Shown: positions 9,473 through 19,033, numbered from the stretch's first letter. The stretch is 47,362 nucleotides of DNA from UBA1268 sp002694955 (GCA_028066355.1 JALCBP010000015.1:1-47362), one strand, 5' to 3'. Numbers and translations: made by a program. Notes: generated by a model not told the origin, from the letters alone.

Positions 9473-9478
9473 AAAGGA
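9473..9478 (+). promoter_or_regulatory. Ribosome binding site deciding the nrnA start
   Basis: AAAGGA, 7 nt before the ATG at 9486. It favours that ATG over an in-frame GTG at 9462, which has no SD. Confidence 0.55.
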
Positions 9479-9485
9479 AATTTCC

Positions 9486-10484
9486 ATGCGTCTCGATTGG
9501 TCTGCGTTTCTCAAAGTTCTTAATGAATCAAAACGAGTTGTGCTCACAAGTCATGTTCGTCCTGATTGTGATGCTCTTGGTAGTGAGTTAGGAATGGCTG
9601 GGATTCTTGAGGCCGTGGGAAAGGATGTACGAATAGTCAATGCGCAGGAAACCCCAGCCAATTTACAGTGGATTGATCCCCAACAAAAATTGGAGTCATT
9701 AGCTCAAGGTGTCACGCCAGCAGATCTTGATGACCGTGATCTGCTCATCGTTCTTGATACCAGTGCATGGGCGCAGCTTGGGGCAATGGGGGAGGTGCTC
9801 AAGCGACGGAGAGAACGGGTAGTCGTTGTTGATCACCATGTGAGTGAAGATGATCTTTCAGATCGTTGGTTTAAAGATACGACGGCTGAAGCCACGGCAC
9901 GAATTGTGTACGAAATCGGGCTTCGTTTACGAGTTCCTCTGACTGAGTCGATTGCAACGCCATTGTATGCCGGGCTCTCCACTGATACTGGTGGATTTCG
10001 CTTTCCGTCTGCAAGTGGTGAAACGTTTCGTGTAGCTGCTCGTCTTGTTGATGCGGGCGCTAGCCCACCATTCATTTATAGAGAACTTTTTGAACAAGAT
10101 ACTCTTGCTAGATTGCATCTCGTTGGGCGAACACTTGCTGGGGCACAGACCTTTAACAATGGTTCCTGTATCCTTTCGACAGTTCGTCAGTCCGACATCA
10201 AAGAGGTCGGCGCCTCACCAGCTGATACGGAGGATTTAATTAACCTGACTCTTGCGGTGAAGGGAACACAGCTTGCAGCTATCATGATTGAGCAGCCAGA
10301 CAAGCGAGTGAAGCTAAGTTTTCGAAGTCGTGGTGCCGCGGATTGCAGCGCGCTGGCTGGGCACTTTGGCGGTGGTGGCCATAAAGCAGCTGCCGGGGCA
10401 ATTACCACAGGAGCATTCGACGATATTGAGAGGCAGGTGACAGAAGCGGTTGATGCCGCGTGGCATGCTCTTCAGCCAGCGTGA
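9486..10484 (+). CDS. nrnA: DHH-family nanoRNase / pAp phosphatase
   Basis: 332 residues from the ATG at 9486, chosen because of the AAAGGA SD; a GTG at 9462 would add eight residues. The DHH domain has HVRPDCDALGS (23-33), the aspartate in LIVLDTSAW (88-95), and DHH at 116-118. The DHHA1 substrate-binding domain ends with GGGGHKAAAG (295-304). The family degrades 2-5 nt RNA oligomers to mononucleotides and dephosphorylates pAp. It sits between ribF and the Rieske gene. The 128-bp gap before the Rieske gene and that gene's own strong SD suggest a separate transcript downstream. Confidence 0.93.
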   Translation: MRLDWSAFLKVLNESKRVVLTSHVRPDCDALGSELGMAGILEAVGKDVRIVNAQETPANLQWIDPQQKLESLAQGVTPADLDDRDLLIVLDTSAWAQLGAMGEVLKRRRERVVVVDHHVSEDDLSDRWFKDTTAEATARIVYEIGLRLRVPLTESIATPLYAGLSTDTGGFRFPSASGETFRVAARLVDAGASPPFIYRELFEQDTLARLHLVGRTLAGAQTFNNGSCILSTVRQSDIKEVGASPADTEDLINLTLAVKGTQLAAIMIEQPDKRVKLSFRSRGAADCSALAGHFGGGGHKAAAGAITTGAFDDIERQVTEAVDAAWHALQPA

Positions 10485-10599
10485 ACGGATTACCGAGTAC
10501 GATTCTCGGTCGGAAGATCAAAACAGGACAGACGTTTGAAAAGGCCGGACTCGCTGTTATGGACTAACGTCACTAACATTTATTATTAAAAAAGGGAAC

Positions 10600-10605
10600 G
10601 GGAGG
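10600..10605 (+). promoter_or_regulatory. Ribosome binding site of the Rieske gene
   Basis: GGGAGG, 7 nt before a GTG at 10613. It is one of the strongest SD sequences in the window and supports a GTG start for the respiratory operon. Confidence 0.6.
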
Positions 10606-10612
10606 TCTGGAC

Positions 10613-11173
10613 GTGACTGAGGAATCAGATGAAGAAACAACCGCCAAGAAGACAAAGCGGCGGAGTTTCCTGACAGGTGTTGTGGCAATGCTCTGCGGAG
10701 GGCTTGCAACGATCACTCCTTTTGGAGCTGCACTCTGGGCGTTTCTTGACCCCTTGCGTCGCTCATCAGGTGCGGCTACGTTTCTTCCACTGACAGATTT
10801 GAAAAATATTCCTGCTGACGGTCAGCCTCGACAGTTTCCGGTGGTTGCAGATCGAGTTGACGCATGGACAGGGTTCAAGGCTGAACCAATTGGAGCGGTT
10901 TACATAAAAAGAGATGCGGGGAGTGATCAAGTAGAGGCTCTTTCCGCGACCTGCCCCCACGCTGGCTGTTTTGTGGAGTTGGATAAGGCAGCAGGTTGTT
11001 TTCGTTGCCCGTGTCACAACAGCAGTTTTACGCTTGATGGTGGTATCGTTGCGCCGAGTCCAAGTCCTCGTTCAATGGATAGCCTTGAATGTGATGTAAG
11101 CAAGTCAGGTGCGGTCTCTGTAAAGTGGCAGAATTTCTACACAGGAATTGAAGATAAGGTAGCCCGCAAATGA
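10613..11173 (+). CDS. Rieske [2Fe-2S] subunit of a cytochrome bc-type complex
   Basis: 186 residues with a GTG start. The N-terminal KRRSFLTG (15-22) followed by a hydrophobic helix (about 20-45) is a Tat-type membrane anchor. Cluster ligands are C114-P-H116 and C132-P-C-H135. C119 and C134 are positioned to form the stabilising disulfide. The protein should carry electrons from quinol to the haem c domains of the next gene on the outer face of the membrane. The stop overlaps the cytochrome b start by 4 nt (ATGA), so the two are translationally coupled and almost certainly form one complex. The second box reads CPCHNSS rather than the common CPCHGS, a conservative difference. Confidence 0.95.
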   Translation: MTEESDEETTAKKTKRRSFLTGVVAMLCGGLATITPFGAALWAFLDPLRRSSGAATFLPLTDLKNIPADGQPRQFPVVADRVDAWTGFKAEPIGAVYIKRDAGSDQVEALSATCPHAGCFVELDKAAGCFRCPCHNSSFTLDGGIVAPSPSPRSMDSLECDVSKSGAVSVKWQNFYTGIEDKVARK

Positions 11174-13251
11174 AAGATGCCCAGAGTTCTGAAGTGTCTT
11201 CGGAGTCGCGCGTGTCAGTGGGTGGAAGTTGGCTTGGTAACTGGCTTGATAGCCGAACAGGCTACCGCGCCATTGTCAAAAGTGCACTCTACGAGCGAGT
11301 GCCAGGCGGGGCTCGTTGGCGTTATGTATGGGGAAGCACGCTTGTTTTTGCATTCATGACGCAGGTTGTTACTGGCTTGGTGCTGTGGGCAAGTTACTCG
11401 GCCAGTGCACAGACTGCCTGGGAGAGTGTCTATTTCATCCAGTACGAGATGACAGGAGGCTGGCTTCTTCGAGGTATTCATCACTTTATGGCTCAGGCAA
11501 TGATAGTACTGCTTGCCCTCCATGTCATGCAGGTTGTGATTGACGGTGCGTATCGAGCTCCACGGGAAGTTAACTTTTGGTTGGGTCTGGTCTTGATGAC
11601 GTTGGTCCTCGGTATGGCGTTAACGGGTTACCTTTTGCCGTGGGACCAGAAGGGGTATTGGGCGACTCGCGTTGCTACCAATTTGGCTGGTCTTGTCCCA
11701 TTAATAGGGCCATCAATTCAGCAACTTGTTGTAGGTGGGCCTGACTATGGCCACCACACACTCACGCGATTCTTCGCATTACACGCAGGGTTTTTACCGG
11801 CAACGTTGGTCCTCTTTCTTGTCGTACATCTTGCGTTGTTTCGAAAACATGGTCTGCATGCCAAGCAGCCAATCACGCAGCCCGATGCAATGTTTTGGCC
11901 AGATCAGGTGCTCAAGGATGCGGTTGCGATGCTCGCTGTGATGGCGGTTGTGCTAGGAGTAATTCTGCTGCCAGCGTTGCGAGCAATTCTTGCTGGTGAA
12001 CCCATCGTGTCCGGACATCTTGGAGCGGAACTTGGTGCGCCGGCAGATCCATCTGAGCCGTATGCTGCGGCCAGACCAGAATGGTACTTTCTGTTTCTGT
12101 TTCAGTTTCTCAAGGTTTTTGAGGGTTGGGGAGCGACAGGTGAATTTCTTGGAGCGATTATCGTGCCGGGAGCTACGCTTGGTGTGATGTTTCTTATGCC
12201 AATTTTAGGGCAGTGGAAACTTGGGCATCGCTTCAATGTGCTTTTCACAATTGCAATTTTGGCGGGAGCTGGCCTTCTGACTGCAATGGCGTTGCATGAA
12301 GATTATTATGCGCTCTGGGCGGACCGGACGGCCTTTGCAGATGTTGAAAACCTGCTCGACTCAACGGGAGGAGACAGCGAAAAGATTGCAGCAGCATTGG
12401 GGCACGACGAAAATAAGATTGCTGACTTTGAGAGCAGGCGTCACAAGTTAGAAGCCATTCGTCGTTCCGAGTCGTTCTTGAGTGCGGTAAAGCAAGCTGG
12501 CATAGATGCTGAACGAGCGATAGAGCTTGCAGGACGTCCCGAAAAGATTCCACCTGCCGGAGCTCTTTCATTGGTGCGCAGTGATCCACTGATGCAAGGG
12601 CCCAGGTTGTTCGCCCAGCACTGTGCGAGTTGTCATGCCCATATAGATCCTTCTATGGAAGGAGCAGAGCAGGTTTTTGCAAAAAGTTCTGCCGCAAATC
12701 TTTTTAAGTTTGGGCAAGAGTCTTGGGTGCGAGGACTCCTTGACCCAAAGCAGGTTGCAAGTGATGCCTATTTTGGCAACACAGCGCACAGTGAAGGTGA
12801 CATGGTGTCATTTGTTTCAGATGATTTTGTGGATGAGGAAGTCTGGGAGCAATCAGATAAAGAAGCGGTTATATTCGCGCTTGTGGCAGAGGCTGGGCTT
12901 CTCAAAGACGCTGGAAAAGAGAAGGTCGTCAAAAGAGGTATGGACCTGATTGCTGATACCGATCGCTGCGGAAGTTGTCACCCTTATAGGAAGAATGAGA
13001 CAGAGTTTGGCTATGCTCCTGATTTGAACGGCTGGGGTTCTACGGAGTGGTTAGTAGGCATCATTACTGATCCAACACACCAACGTTTTTACCCCGATAC
13101 CAATGATCGGATGCCACGATTCGGCATAGCGTCCGAAGGCGGCTTGCCAGCCTTAACGAGTGAGCAGATTGAACTCATCAGTCGCTGGCTGCGTGGTGCC
13201 TGGTATAGGCCTGCGGTGACGAAAAAGGTTGAACCTGCTCAAGATCATTGA
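11170..13251 (+). CDS. b6-type cytochrome b fused to a C-terminal dihaem cytochrome c region
   Basis: 693 residues. The N-terminal part is a cytochrome b/b6. The haem b ligands are H104 and H118 in helix B, and H205 and H220 in helix D. Fourteen residues lie between the two helix D histidines, the b6f-type spacing. PWDQKGYWA and PEWY (303-306, Qo site) are present, so subunit-IV-like helices are fused in. After the last helix comes a charged linker (about 400-470) and two haem c motifs, CASCH (485-489) and CGSCH (600-604). The protein supplies both quinol-oxidising haems and the electron outlet that a separate cytochrome c1 or f gives elsewhere. Start overlaps the Rieske stop. Similar fusions are known from planctomycetes and other phyla. 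Confidence 0.93.
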   Translation: MKDAQSSEVSSESRVSVGGSWLGNWLDSRTGYRAIVKSALYERVPGGARWRYVWGSTLVFAFMTQVVTGLVLWASYSASAQTAWESVYFIQYEMTGGWLLRGIHHFMAQAMIVLLALHVMQVVIDGAYRAPREVNFWLGLVLMTLVLGMALTGYLLPWDQKGYWATRVATNLAGLVPLIGPSIQQLVVGGPDYGHHTLTRFFALHAGFLPATLVLFLVVHLALFRKHGLHAKQPITQPDAMFWPDQVLKDAVAMLAVMAVVLGVILLPALRAILAGEPIVSGHLGAELGAPADPSEPYAAARPEWYFLFLFQFLKVFEGWGATGEFLGAIIVPGATLGVMFLMPILGQWKLGHRFNVLFTIAILAGAGLLTAMALHEDYYALWADRTAFADVENLLDSTGGDSEKIAAALGHDENKIADFESRRHKLEAIRRSESFLSAVKQAGIDAERAIELAGRPEKIPPAGALSLVRSDPLMQGPRLFAQHCASCHAHIDPSMEGAEQVFAKSSAANLFKFGQESWVRGLLDPKQVASDAYFGNTAHSEGDMVSFVSDDFVDEEVWEQSDKEAVIFALVAEAGLLKDAGKEKVVKRGMDLIADTDRCGSCHPYRKNETEFGYAPDLNGWGSTEWLVGIITDPTHQRFYPDTNDRMPRFGIASEGGLPALTSEQIELISRWLRGAWYRPAVTKKVEPAQDH

Positions 13252-13344
13252 CGGGACGTGCGTGGAACGCCGCTTGTGGCATGTGAGAATTCCGGTGTAT
13301 GGATTGCTGCAGGTAACTGGCGTCCGTGAGAGGTTTTCGAGTGG

Positions 13345-14589
13345 TTAGTCAATGCCACCAAAGTTAGTTGCACGATGCACCCTGCCAACTCCAAGCATAA
13401 AAGCAGCCGTCCTTAGAGAAACCTTTCTCGATGAGGCGAGTTGCCAGACCTGCTCGAAGGCATCACCGAGAATACGGTCTAATTCTTGCCGAACTCGATT
13501 CATTCCCCACTGATAATGCTGACGGTTTTGTACCCATTCAAACCAACTTGCAGTTACACCGCCTGCGTTACAAAGAATGTCAGGGAGTACCATCACACCA
13601 ATTTCATCGAAAAACGCGTCAGCGGCAGGATTCGTCGGTGCATTGGCTGCTTCAATAACAATCGGCGCTTTGATGTGACCGGCATTTTCACTGGTGAGAA
13701 CACCACCAAGAGCAGCTGGAATCAAGACGTCACAGTTGCAGAAAAGGAGTTCTTGATGAGAAATGGCATCTCCTCCCTTGTAGCCAGCTAGTGCACCGCC
13801 ATTGCTGTGCACGTATCGAATCATCTCAAGTACGTCGAGTCCCTCTTCGCAATAATAGTTTGCAGTCGCGTCACCGACGGCGATTATTCGACATTCAGCA
13901 TCTCGGAGGAATTTTGCCGTGTGCGTGCCAACATTACCAAAGCCTTGTATTACAACGCGAGTGCCAGGTATTCGTCGACCAAGACGGCTGAGGAGTTTTA
14001 GGGTGAGAAGTCCGACACCACGACCAGTGGCTTCTTCACGACCAGGTAGTCCGTGGTACTCCACCGGCTTGCCAGTAACGCATGCGGGAGAGAAGCCATG
14101 GAATTTGTCGTATTGATTCATGATCCATGCCATGACCTCCGACGAGGTCCCCATGTCGGGCGCTGGAATATCAACATCAGGACCAATGAGGTCATGTATG
14201 TTGTCAACAAAGCGTTTAGTAACGCGTTCAAGCTCTCGAGTGGAAAGTGATGTAGGATCAAGCGCTATTCCACCTTTCGCGCCGCCGTACGGAATATTTA
14301 CAACGGCTGTCTTCCACGTCATAAGTGACGCAAGGGCTCGAACTTCATCGAGGTCAACTTGAGGGTGGTATCGCAGCCCACCTTTCATTGGTCCGCGGGC
14401 GTTATTGTGCTGAACTCGATAGCCGATGAAAGTGGCAATAGTTCCAGAATCAAGTTCTACGGGGATCTGGACCTGTACTTCTCTTTGCGGTGTAAGGAGC
14501 AGCTGCCGCATATTTTCGTTCAGTTCGAGTTGATCTGCTGCTCGATCAAAATAAATTCTGTTGGCCTCACTCGATCGCATATTGCTCAA
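13345..14589 (-). CDS. gdhA: Glutamate dehydrogenase (Glu/Leu/Phe/Val family)
   Basis: 414 residues, which reversibly deaminates glutamate to 2-oxoglutarate and ammonia with NAD(P). Substrate-binding MKGGLRYHP (K69) and the catalytic lysine motif PYGGAKGG (K105) are present in the N-terminal domain. The dinucleotide fold shows QGFGNVG (215-221). The length matches the hexameric about 410-residue class. It is convergent with the cytochrome b gene (93 bp between ends) and divergent from the pseudokinase gene, with 258 bp between starts. A shorter start at Met4 is possible. Cofactor preference cannot be read reliably. Confidence 0.94.
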   Translation of the reverse strand: MSNMRSSEANRIYFDRAADQLELNENMRQLLLTPQREVQVQIPVELDSGTIATFIGYRVQHNNARGPMKGGLRYHPQVDLDEVRALASLMTWKTAVVNIPYGGAKGGIALDPTSLSTRELERVTKRFVDNIHDLIGPDVDIPAPDMGTSSEVMAWIMNQYDKFHGFSPACVTGKPVEYHGLPGREEATGRGVGLLTLKLLSRLGRRIPGTRVVIQGFGNVGTHTAKFLRDAECRIIAVGDATANYYCEEGLDVLEMIRYVHSNGGALAGYKGGDAISHQELLFCNCDVLIPAALGGVLTSENAGHIKAPIVIEAANAPTNPAADAFFDEIGVMVLPDILCNAGGVTASWFEWVQNRQHYQWGMNRVRQELDRILGDAFEQVWQLASSRKVSLRTAAFMLGVGRVHRATNFGGID

Positions 14590-14847
14590 CCTGTTTTGGG
14601 GGTGTTACAGCTCCACATTGAGTGCCCCGATGGGAAGTGAAATCTATTGATGGCACCACCGGATCATATCGGTCTGGTTTCAATAAGGACAACCGGAGAA
14701 TCTAAGTAATCCCATTTCTCGTTTGCCGGCTGTCTATCCGTAGTTGCTCGTTACGGGGTAATCTATACCAAGTGCAATTTTGGTTTATCGCTTGCTGTCT
14801 GTCGATGTCGACTGTCTCTAGCTGAGAATGTTTGTTCGGGCTTTCTT

Positions 14848-17616
14848 ATGTCTGTGCTGCCTTTGGAAGTGTTTTGGGAAAAACTAGCTGAAAGTAGATT
14901 GCTTTCAGCTAGCCAGATTGCAGATGTTCACGCTGCCTATGAAAAAGTAAGAAAACAAACAGATTCTCATGAAAACCAAACAGCGGTTGTAGCGCAGTGG
15001 CTCGTGCGACAACAAGTGTTGACTCTCTGGCAGGCGAAGCAGCTTGCAAAGGGAAATGTAGGAACATTTTTCATGGGGGATTACCGCCTGCTCAACAAGC
15101 GAGGTATGTCTCCTGGTGGTGTCGTTTACCAGGCGCGTCATGAGCCAACCAAGCGAGGCGTGTCTCTGGTGCCAGTTGACGATTTGGCTGCGCAACGGGT
15201 CGAAGTTTGGACTGAGGTTGTTCGACAGGTAGAGCGTGCCTCGGAAACGAAATCTCCCATTCTCTCTAGAACATGGGCTTTGGAGTCAGTTGGAGGAAGC
15301 CGGTTTATCGTTTGCGAAGATCTTCACGCCCAAATTTCTGTTGCTGAGGTGAGTCAAACATCAAAGTTGTCAACCGTTGAGGTAGTCAAAGCAATTCTCT
15401 CGGTGTGTCGTGGTGTTGCAGAAATTCATCGGCTCGGTGGTGTGCATGGAATGATTTCAACCAATGTCCTCGTTGGAGAGTCGACTAAAACACCTTTTTT
15501 GCAAGTGCTGCGGCTACTACAGTACCCGTTGTCAGGTGATCCATCTGGTGTTTTCTCGGCTGACCCACTGAGATCGCCACAGCTTGTTGCACAGTTTGCT
15601 GAGAGTATTTGTTTTGTCCCACCAGAGCGGCTGATTTCCGGCAAACCGGTAACACCGGCAGGCGATGTCTACGGCATAGGGTGCCTGCTTCATACACTTC
15701 TTGTAGGAAGGCCGGCAATCTGGAAAGGAAGCCCGTCGGCGACCGTTCAATTTATTCGTGAAGCAGCAAGCCGTGGCTCATCGCTCTGGCCGCCAATACA
15801 AGGATGCCCTCAAGAAGTTCAAAAGCTGCTTGATTACATGACGACAATAGACCCTCTTCAGCGCTATTGCGATGCGGTTGAAGCCGTCGACGCCATAGCA
15901 GTGTGCCTTAATTCTTCAGCAATCAGTCCAGAGTTGCCGTCACAGCGTCCTTTTCAGCCGAATCTGATTGCTCAGGCTGTTGAGACAGGTAAGGAAGCTA
16001 GGGCTGCTGTTCGAGGAGATGATCGGAAACAAAATCGTTCTTCTCGAATACTGTCCGTGCCGTCAGTTCTCTCAGGCGCTATTATCACCGCAGTCATTGT
16101 CTTGTCGATGTGGTGGACGTTTTCACGGTTTGAGTTCGATTCGAAAGAGATGCCTCAGGTTTCGGAATTAAATGAGCGAGCCCTTCCGCCAGCTTTTGAC
16201 ATAAAAAAAGGAAAGCATCTGGCAGGCAAGATCGGGCCATTTATTCGAGTCGATGATGATTCGTTGCCTTGGATGCCACCAACAGAACCGTCGCCTGTTG
16301 TCTTCAGTTATTTGCCATCAGGTTCACAGTTAATCCTTTTAGCTCGTCCTGCAGACTTTATGAAGTCCAAAGACGGACAATTGGTTTTGAAGGCCGGTGG
16401 AGAACAACTGGAAGCAGTGACTGATCTGATTGAGAGTTTAGTGAAGTGCTCCCTTTCGGAAATTGAAACATTGCAGGTAAGCTGGCAAGCTGATGAAAAC
16501 GGTTTGCCGCTGGCAGCGATTTGGGCCCACTGTCACGGGACCTTCGAGCAGGAAAATTCAGTAGCGGAAATTGATAACGTGGCGGTTCCTGCTGGAGTTT
16601 CGGGAGGGTGGCTTCGCTGGTACCCACATGGAATGAATGGCGGTGATGTGGTTGTTGCCGTGCCGCAACTTATGGATGCGCTCATGTCGACAGCTGCAGA
16701 GAAAAGCGAACTTCCCCGCAGCATGCGACCGCTAGTTCCTGTTCTTGATGGTAGCCGGCAGTTGACGCTTTTGGGCTCTCCTCATTTTCTTGTCCACGAT
16801 GGCCGGGGCTTGTTGCCAGTGGTAACCATGCCACTGCTTGGGCCAATCAAAGATGTCCTCGGTGCTGATTGTCCAGCAGCAGCAGTTTCCATTCATCTCG
16901 ATGGTCGGACCTATTTTGAACTCGATGCAGTGAGTCCGGCAGTCGGTTCTGCGCGAGCTCTTGATCAACAGTTGGAAGTAGCTTTACATCAAGTGTCTGA
17001 GAAGACAGAGTCGGTGATCAGTGGCCGTGATCTAAACCCATATGGGCGTCGTCTGGTGATGCGGCTTCCAGAAATTCTTCGTCTGTGGCAACGATACCTA
17101 CGTGTTGGCATCGAGGGACGAAACCTTGTTGTCGCGAATGCATATCTGCCGGAAATGGCAGCCCATAACGTTGTGTTAGCTATCTCGCTTTTGCTTGATC
17201 AGATACATGCCAATCCAATGAAGGGAAAAATAGAGCAGAAGATGGATGTTGATTTACAGCAATCTGCAGCGGCTCGTTTGCAAAGGCCAGTAACAGTGAT
17301 ATTTGATTCGGACACACTGGAGACAGCAATTGAAATACTGTCAGAGGCGGTCGGTATTCCAATAGAAATAGCTGGTGAAGATCTGGAATTAGAGGGAATT
17401 ACGAAGAATCAATCGTTCGGGCTGGCGGAGCGTGACAACTCTGCTGAAGCGGTTCTGCGTATAATTTTAAGTAAAAGTGAGAGTAAGCCAGGGCAACTCA
17501 TCTACGTTTTCAGGGAAGATGGCGATCAGGAAAAAATAGTGATCACGACAAATCAAGCTGCGCAGCAACGCGACGAGGTAATTCCGGAAGTATTCCGTAC
17601 TGTTCCAGCTGAGTAA
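14848..17616 (+). CDS. Membrane-anchored Ser/Thr pseudokinase with secretin-N-like C-terminal region
   Basis: 922 residues. Residues about 75-350 follow the kinase fold but lack catalysis. The subdomain II lysine is not evident (GVSLVPV, 104-110). The HRD-x4-N loop reads HGM-x3-N (H200, N206), so the catalytic Asp is gone, and no DFG is seen. C-lobe landmarks remain: VPPE (257-260) and GDVYGIGCLL (272-281). One TM segment lies at about 404-425, followed by a long exported region. Near the end (about 810-885) a stretch beginning LQRPVTVIFDSDTLETAIE resembles the secretin/TonB short N-terminal (STN) fold. Residues 1-70 form a helical region often seen before planctomycete kinases. The role is probably scaffold or sensor; no partner gene is adjacent. 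Confidence 0.75.
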   Translation: MSVLPLEVFWEKLAESRLLSASQIADVHAAYEKVRKQTDSHENQTAVVAQWLVRQQVLTLWQAKQLAKGNVGTFFMGDYRLLNKRGMSPGGVVYQARHEPTKRGVSLVPVDDLAAQRVEVWTEVVRQVERASETKSPILSRTWALESVGGSRFIVCEDLHAQISVAEVSQTSKLSTVEVVKAILSVCRGVAEIHRLGGVHGMISTNVLVGESTKTPFLQVLRLLQYPLSGDPSGVFSADPLRSPQLVAQFAESICFVPPERLISGKPVTPAGDVYGIGCLLHTLLVGRPAIWKGSPSATVQFIREAASRGSSLWPPIQGCPQEVQKLLDYMTTIDPLQRYCDAVEAVDAIAVCLNSSAISPELPSQRPFQPNLIAQAVETGKEARAAVRGDDRKQNRSSRILSVPSVLSGAIITAVIVLSMWWTFSRFEFDSKEMPQVSELNERALPPAFDIKKGKHLAGKIGPFIRVDDDSLPWMPPTEPSPVVFSYLPSGSQLILLARPADFMKSKDGQLVLKAGGEQLEAVTDLIESLVKCSLSEIETLQVSWQADENGLPLAAIWAHCHGTFEQENSVAEIDNVAVPAGVSGGWLRWYPHGMNGGDVVVAVPQLMDALMSTAAEKSELPRSMRPLVPVLDGSRQLTLLGSPHFLVHDGRGLLPVVTMPLLGPIKDVLGADCPAAAVSIHLDGRTYFELDAVSPAVGSARALDQQLEVALHQVSEKTESVISGRDLNPYGRRLVMRLPEILRLWQRYLRVGIEGRNLVVANAYLPEMAAHNVVLAISLLLDQIHANPMKGKIEQKMDVDLQQSAAARLQRPVTVIFDSDTLETAIEILSEAVGIPIEIAGEDLELEGITKNQSFGLAERDNSAEAVLRIILSKSESKPGQLIYVFREDGDQEKIVITTNQAAQQRDEVIPEVFRTVPAE

Positions 17617-17749
17617 ATCTTTTTGTCTTTATCCCGAAACAGGTCACGCTAGCCTTTACATGAATCTTCAGCAGAAACGTGTGCTGAGGGCAGGCAGTTG
17701 ACAGGGTGGCTTCCTTGGCAGAGGCTCGTTATGTTTTCAGAGAATTATC

Positions 17750-17754
17750 GGAGA
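17750..17754 (+). promoter_or_regulatory. Ribosome binding site deciding the aroF start
   Basis: GGAGA, 5 nt before the ATG at 17760. It supports that ATG over an in-frame GTG at 17706. Confidence 0.55.
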
Positions 17755-17759
17755 TAGAC

Positions 17760-18776
17760 ATGATTATCGTAATGAAGGCAGATGCCAGTTCTGAACAGGT
17801 TGGTGCGGTGGCTGAGCAAGTAGTAGCTCTCGGCTTGAAACCTCATGTCATCGAAGGAGCAGAGAGGACTGTTGTTGCCGTCGTCGGTGCAGAAAAAGAT
17901 GCTACTGTGAGTGCAATGGAGACAGTACCCGGCGTTGCGAAAGTCCTTCCTATTTTAGCCCCGTATAAGGTAGCCAGTCGGGAAGTACAACAAGAACAGA
18001 CAGTTGTGACGGTTGGGCCTCTATCTGTTGGAGGTGGCAATGTTGGTGTTATCGCTGGGCCTTGTTCTGTTGAGTCGCGCGACCAGATTCTCGATTCGGC
18101 CCGAGCAGTTTTGGCTGCGGGTGCAACTGGTCTCCGTGGAGGTGCGTTTAAACCAAGGACGAGCCCCTACAGTTTTCAGGGGCTGAAAGAAGAGGGGCTC
18201 AAGTTACTCGCAGAAGCACGAAACGAGACAGGACAAGCCGTCGTTACCGAGGTCGTGGCTCCAGAGGACGTCGATCTGGTTGCACGATATGCTGATGTGT
18301 TGCAAATTGGCGCTCGGAATATGCAAAATTACCGCTTGCTGGAGGCAGTTGGTCAGTGCAACAAAGCTGTTCTTCTGAAGCGAGGCCCGGCGGCAACGGT
18401 CGATGAGATGCTTTTGGCAGCAGAATATATTCTTGATGGTGGTAATCGTGACGTCATGCTCTGTGAACGGGGAATCAGAACGTTTGAGTCACACACTCGA
18501 TTTACATTGCCTCTAGCCACAGTGCCATGGCTGCAAGCTCGTACCCATTTGCCAGTCGTTGTTGACCCGAGCCATGGAACAGGCCATGCAGATCTTGTAC
18601 CTAGTATGGCTGCTGCTGCCGTGGCTGCAGGGGCTGATGGCCTTATTATTGAAGTGCACCCTGACCCACAGAATGCAGCGAGTGATGGTGGCCAAACGCT
18701 CGATTTTAACGCATTTGCACAGACAATGGACACTTGTCGAAGGGTCGCTCAAGCTGTTGGGAAACAGCTTCGATAG
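17760..18776 (+). CDS. aroF: 3-deoxy-7-phosphoheptulonate (DAHP) synthase
   Basis: 338 residues from the ATG at 17760. The common N-terminus of this class (MIIVMKxxAS) starts exactly there and an SD precedes it; an upstream GTG would add 18 unconserved residues. It condenses PEP and erythrose 4-phosphate in the first shikimate step. Residues 1-75 form the ferredoxin-like regulatory domain of the Thermotoga/Bacillus-type enzyme. The catalytic barrel starts at AGPCSVES (99-106) and contains RGGAFKPRTSPYSFQG, LLKRGPAAT and DPSHGTGH. The N-terminal domain suggests feedback control by aromatic amino acids, known for the family. No other aro gene is adjacent. Confidence 0.95.
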   Translation: MIIVMKADASSEQVGAVAEQVVALGLKPHVIEGAERTVVAVVGAEKDATVSAMETVPGVAKVLPILAPYKVASREVQQEQTVVTVGPLSVGGGNVGVIAGPCSVESRDQILDSARAVLAAGATGLRGGAFKPRTSPYSFQGLKEEGLKLLAEARNETGQAVVTEVVAPEDVDLVARYADVLQIGARNMQNYRLLEAVGQCNKAVLLKRGPAATVDEMLLAAEYILDGGNRDVMLCERGIRTFESHTRFTLPLATVPWLQARTHLPVVVDPSHGTGHADLVPSMAAAAVAAGADGLIIEVHPDPQNAASDGGQTLDFNAFAQTMDTCRRVAQAVGKQLR

Positions 18777-18808
18777 AATTTTGTTGTATGGCGTGAGGCT
18801 CTTTGTTA

Positions 18809-19033
18809 TCAAAGTCCTGCGTTTTTCTGCCATCCACGGTCAGGGTGCCATACCGTATCGATTGGAAGTGAAGAGAACGGTGTCTCTTTTAGAAATCTGT
18901 ACCCAGTTTGTGTTGACCCGTCATCAGCGATAATGATTTGGTCAGGGCAAATTGTTTGTGAAAGCATGCCAAGAAGGCACATACGCAATCCATGAGGATT
19001 GTTGTATGTACTGATGACAACTGAGACGTCCAT
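18809..19033 (-). pseudogene. Truncated N-terminal fragment of a GT2-family glycosyltransferase
   Basis: About 74 residues from an ATG at 19033 (SD-like AAGGA upstream; a TTG at 19069 would add 12 residues). The fragment begins MDVSVVISTYNN and has QIIIADDGST, the nucleotide-sugar binding start of GT-A family 2 enzymes. It then reaches HPDRGWQKN, which normally precedes the catalytic part, and stops at TGA. A working enzyme needs about 230-300 residues. The alternative frames downstream do not continue the fold but run into antisense aroF. It therefore looks like the 5' remnant of a deleted gene, convergent with aroF at 32 bp. Either non-function or a tiny relic protein is possible. Confidence 0.65.
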
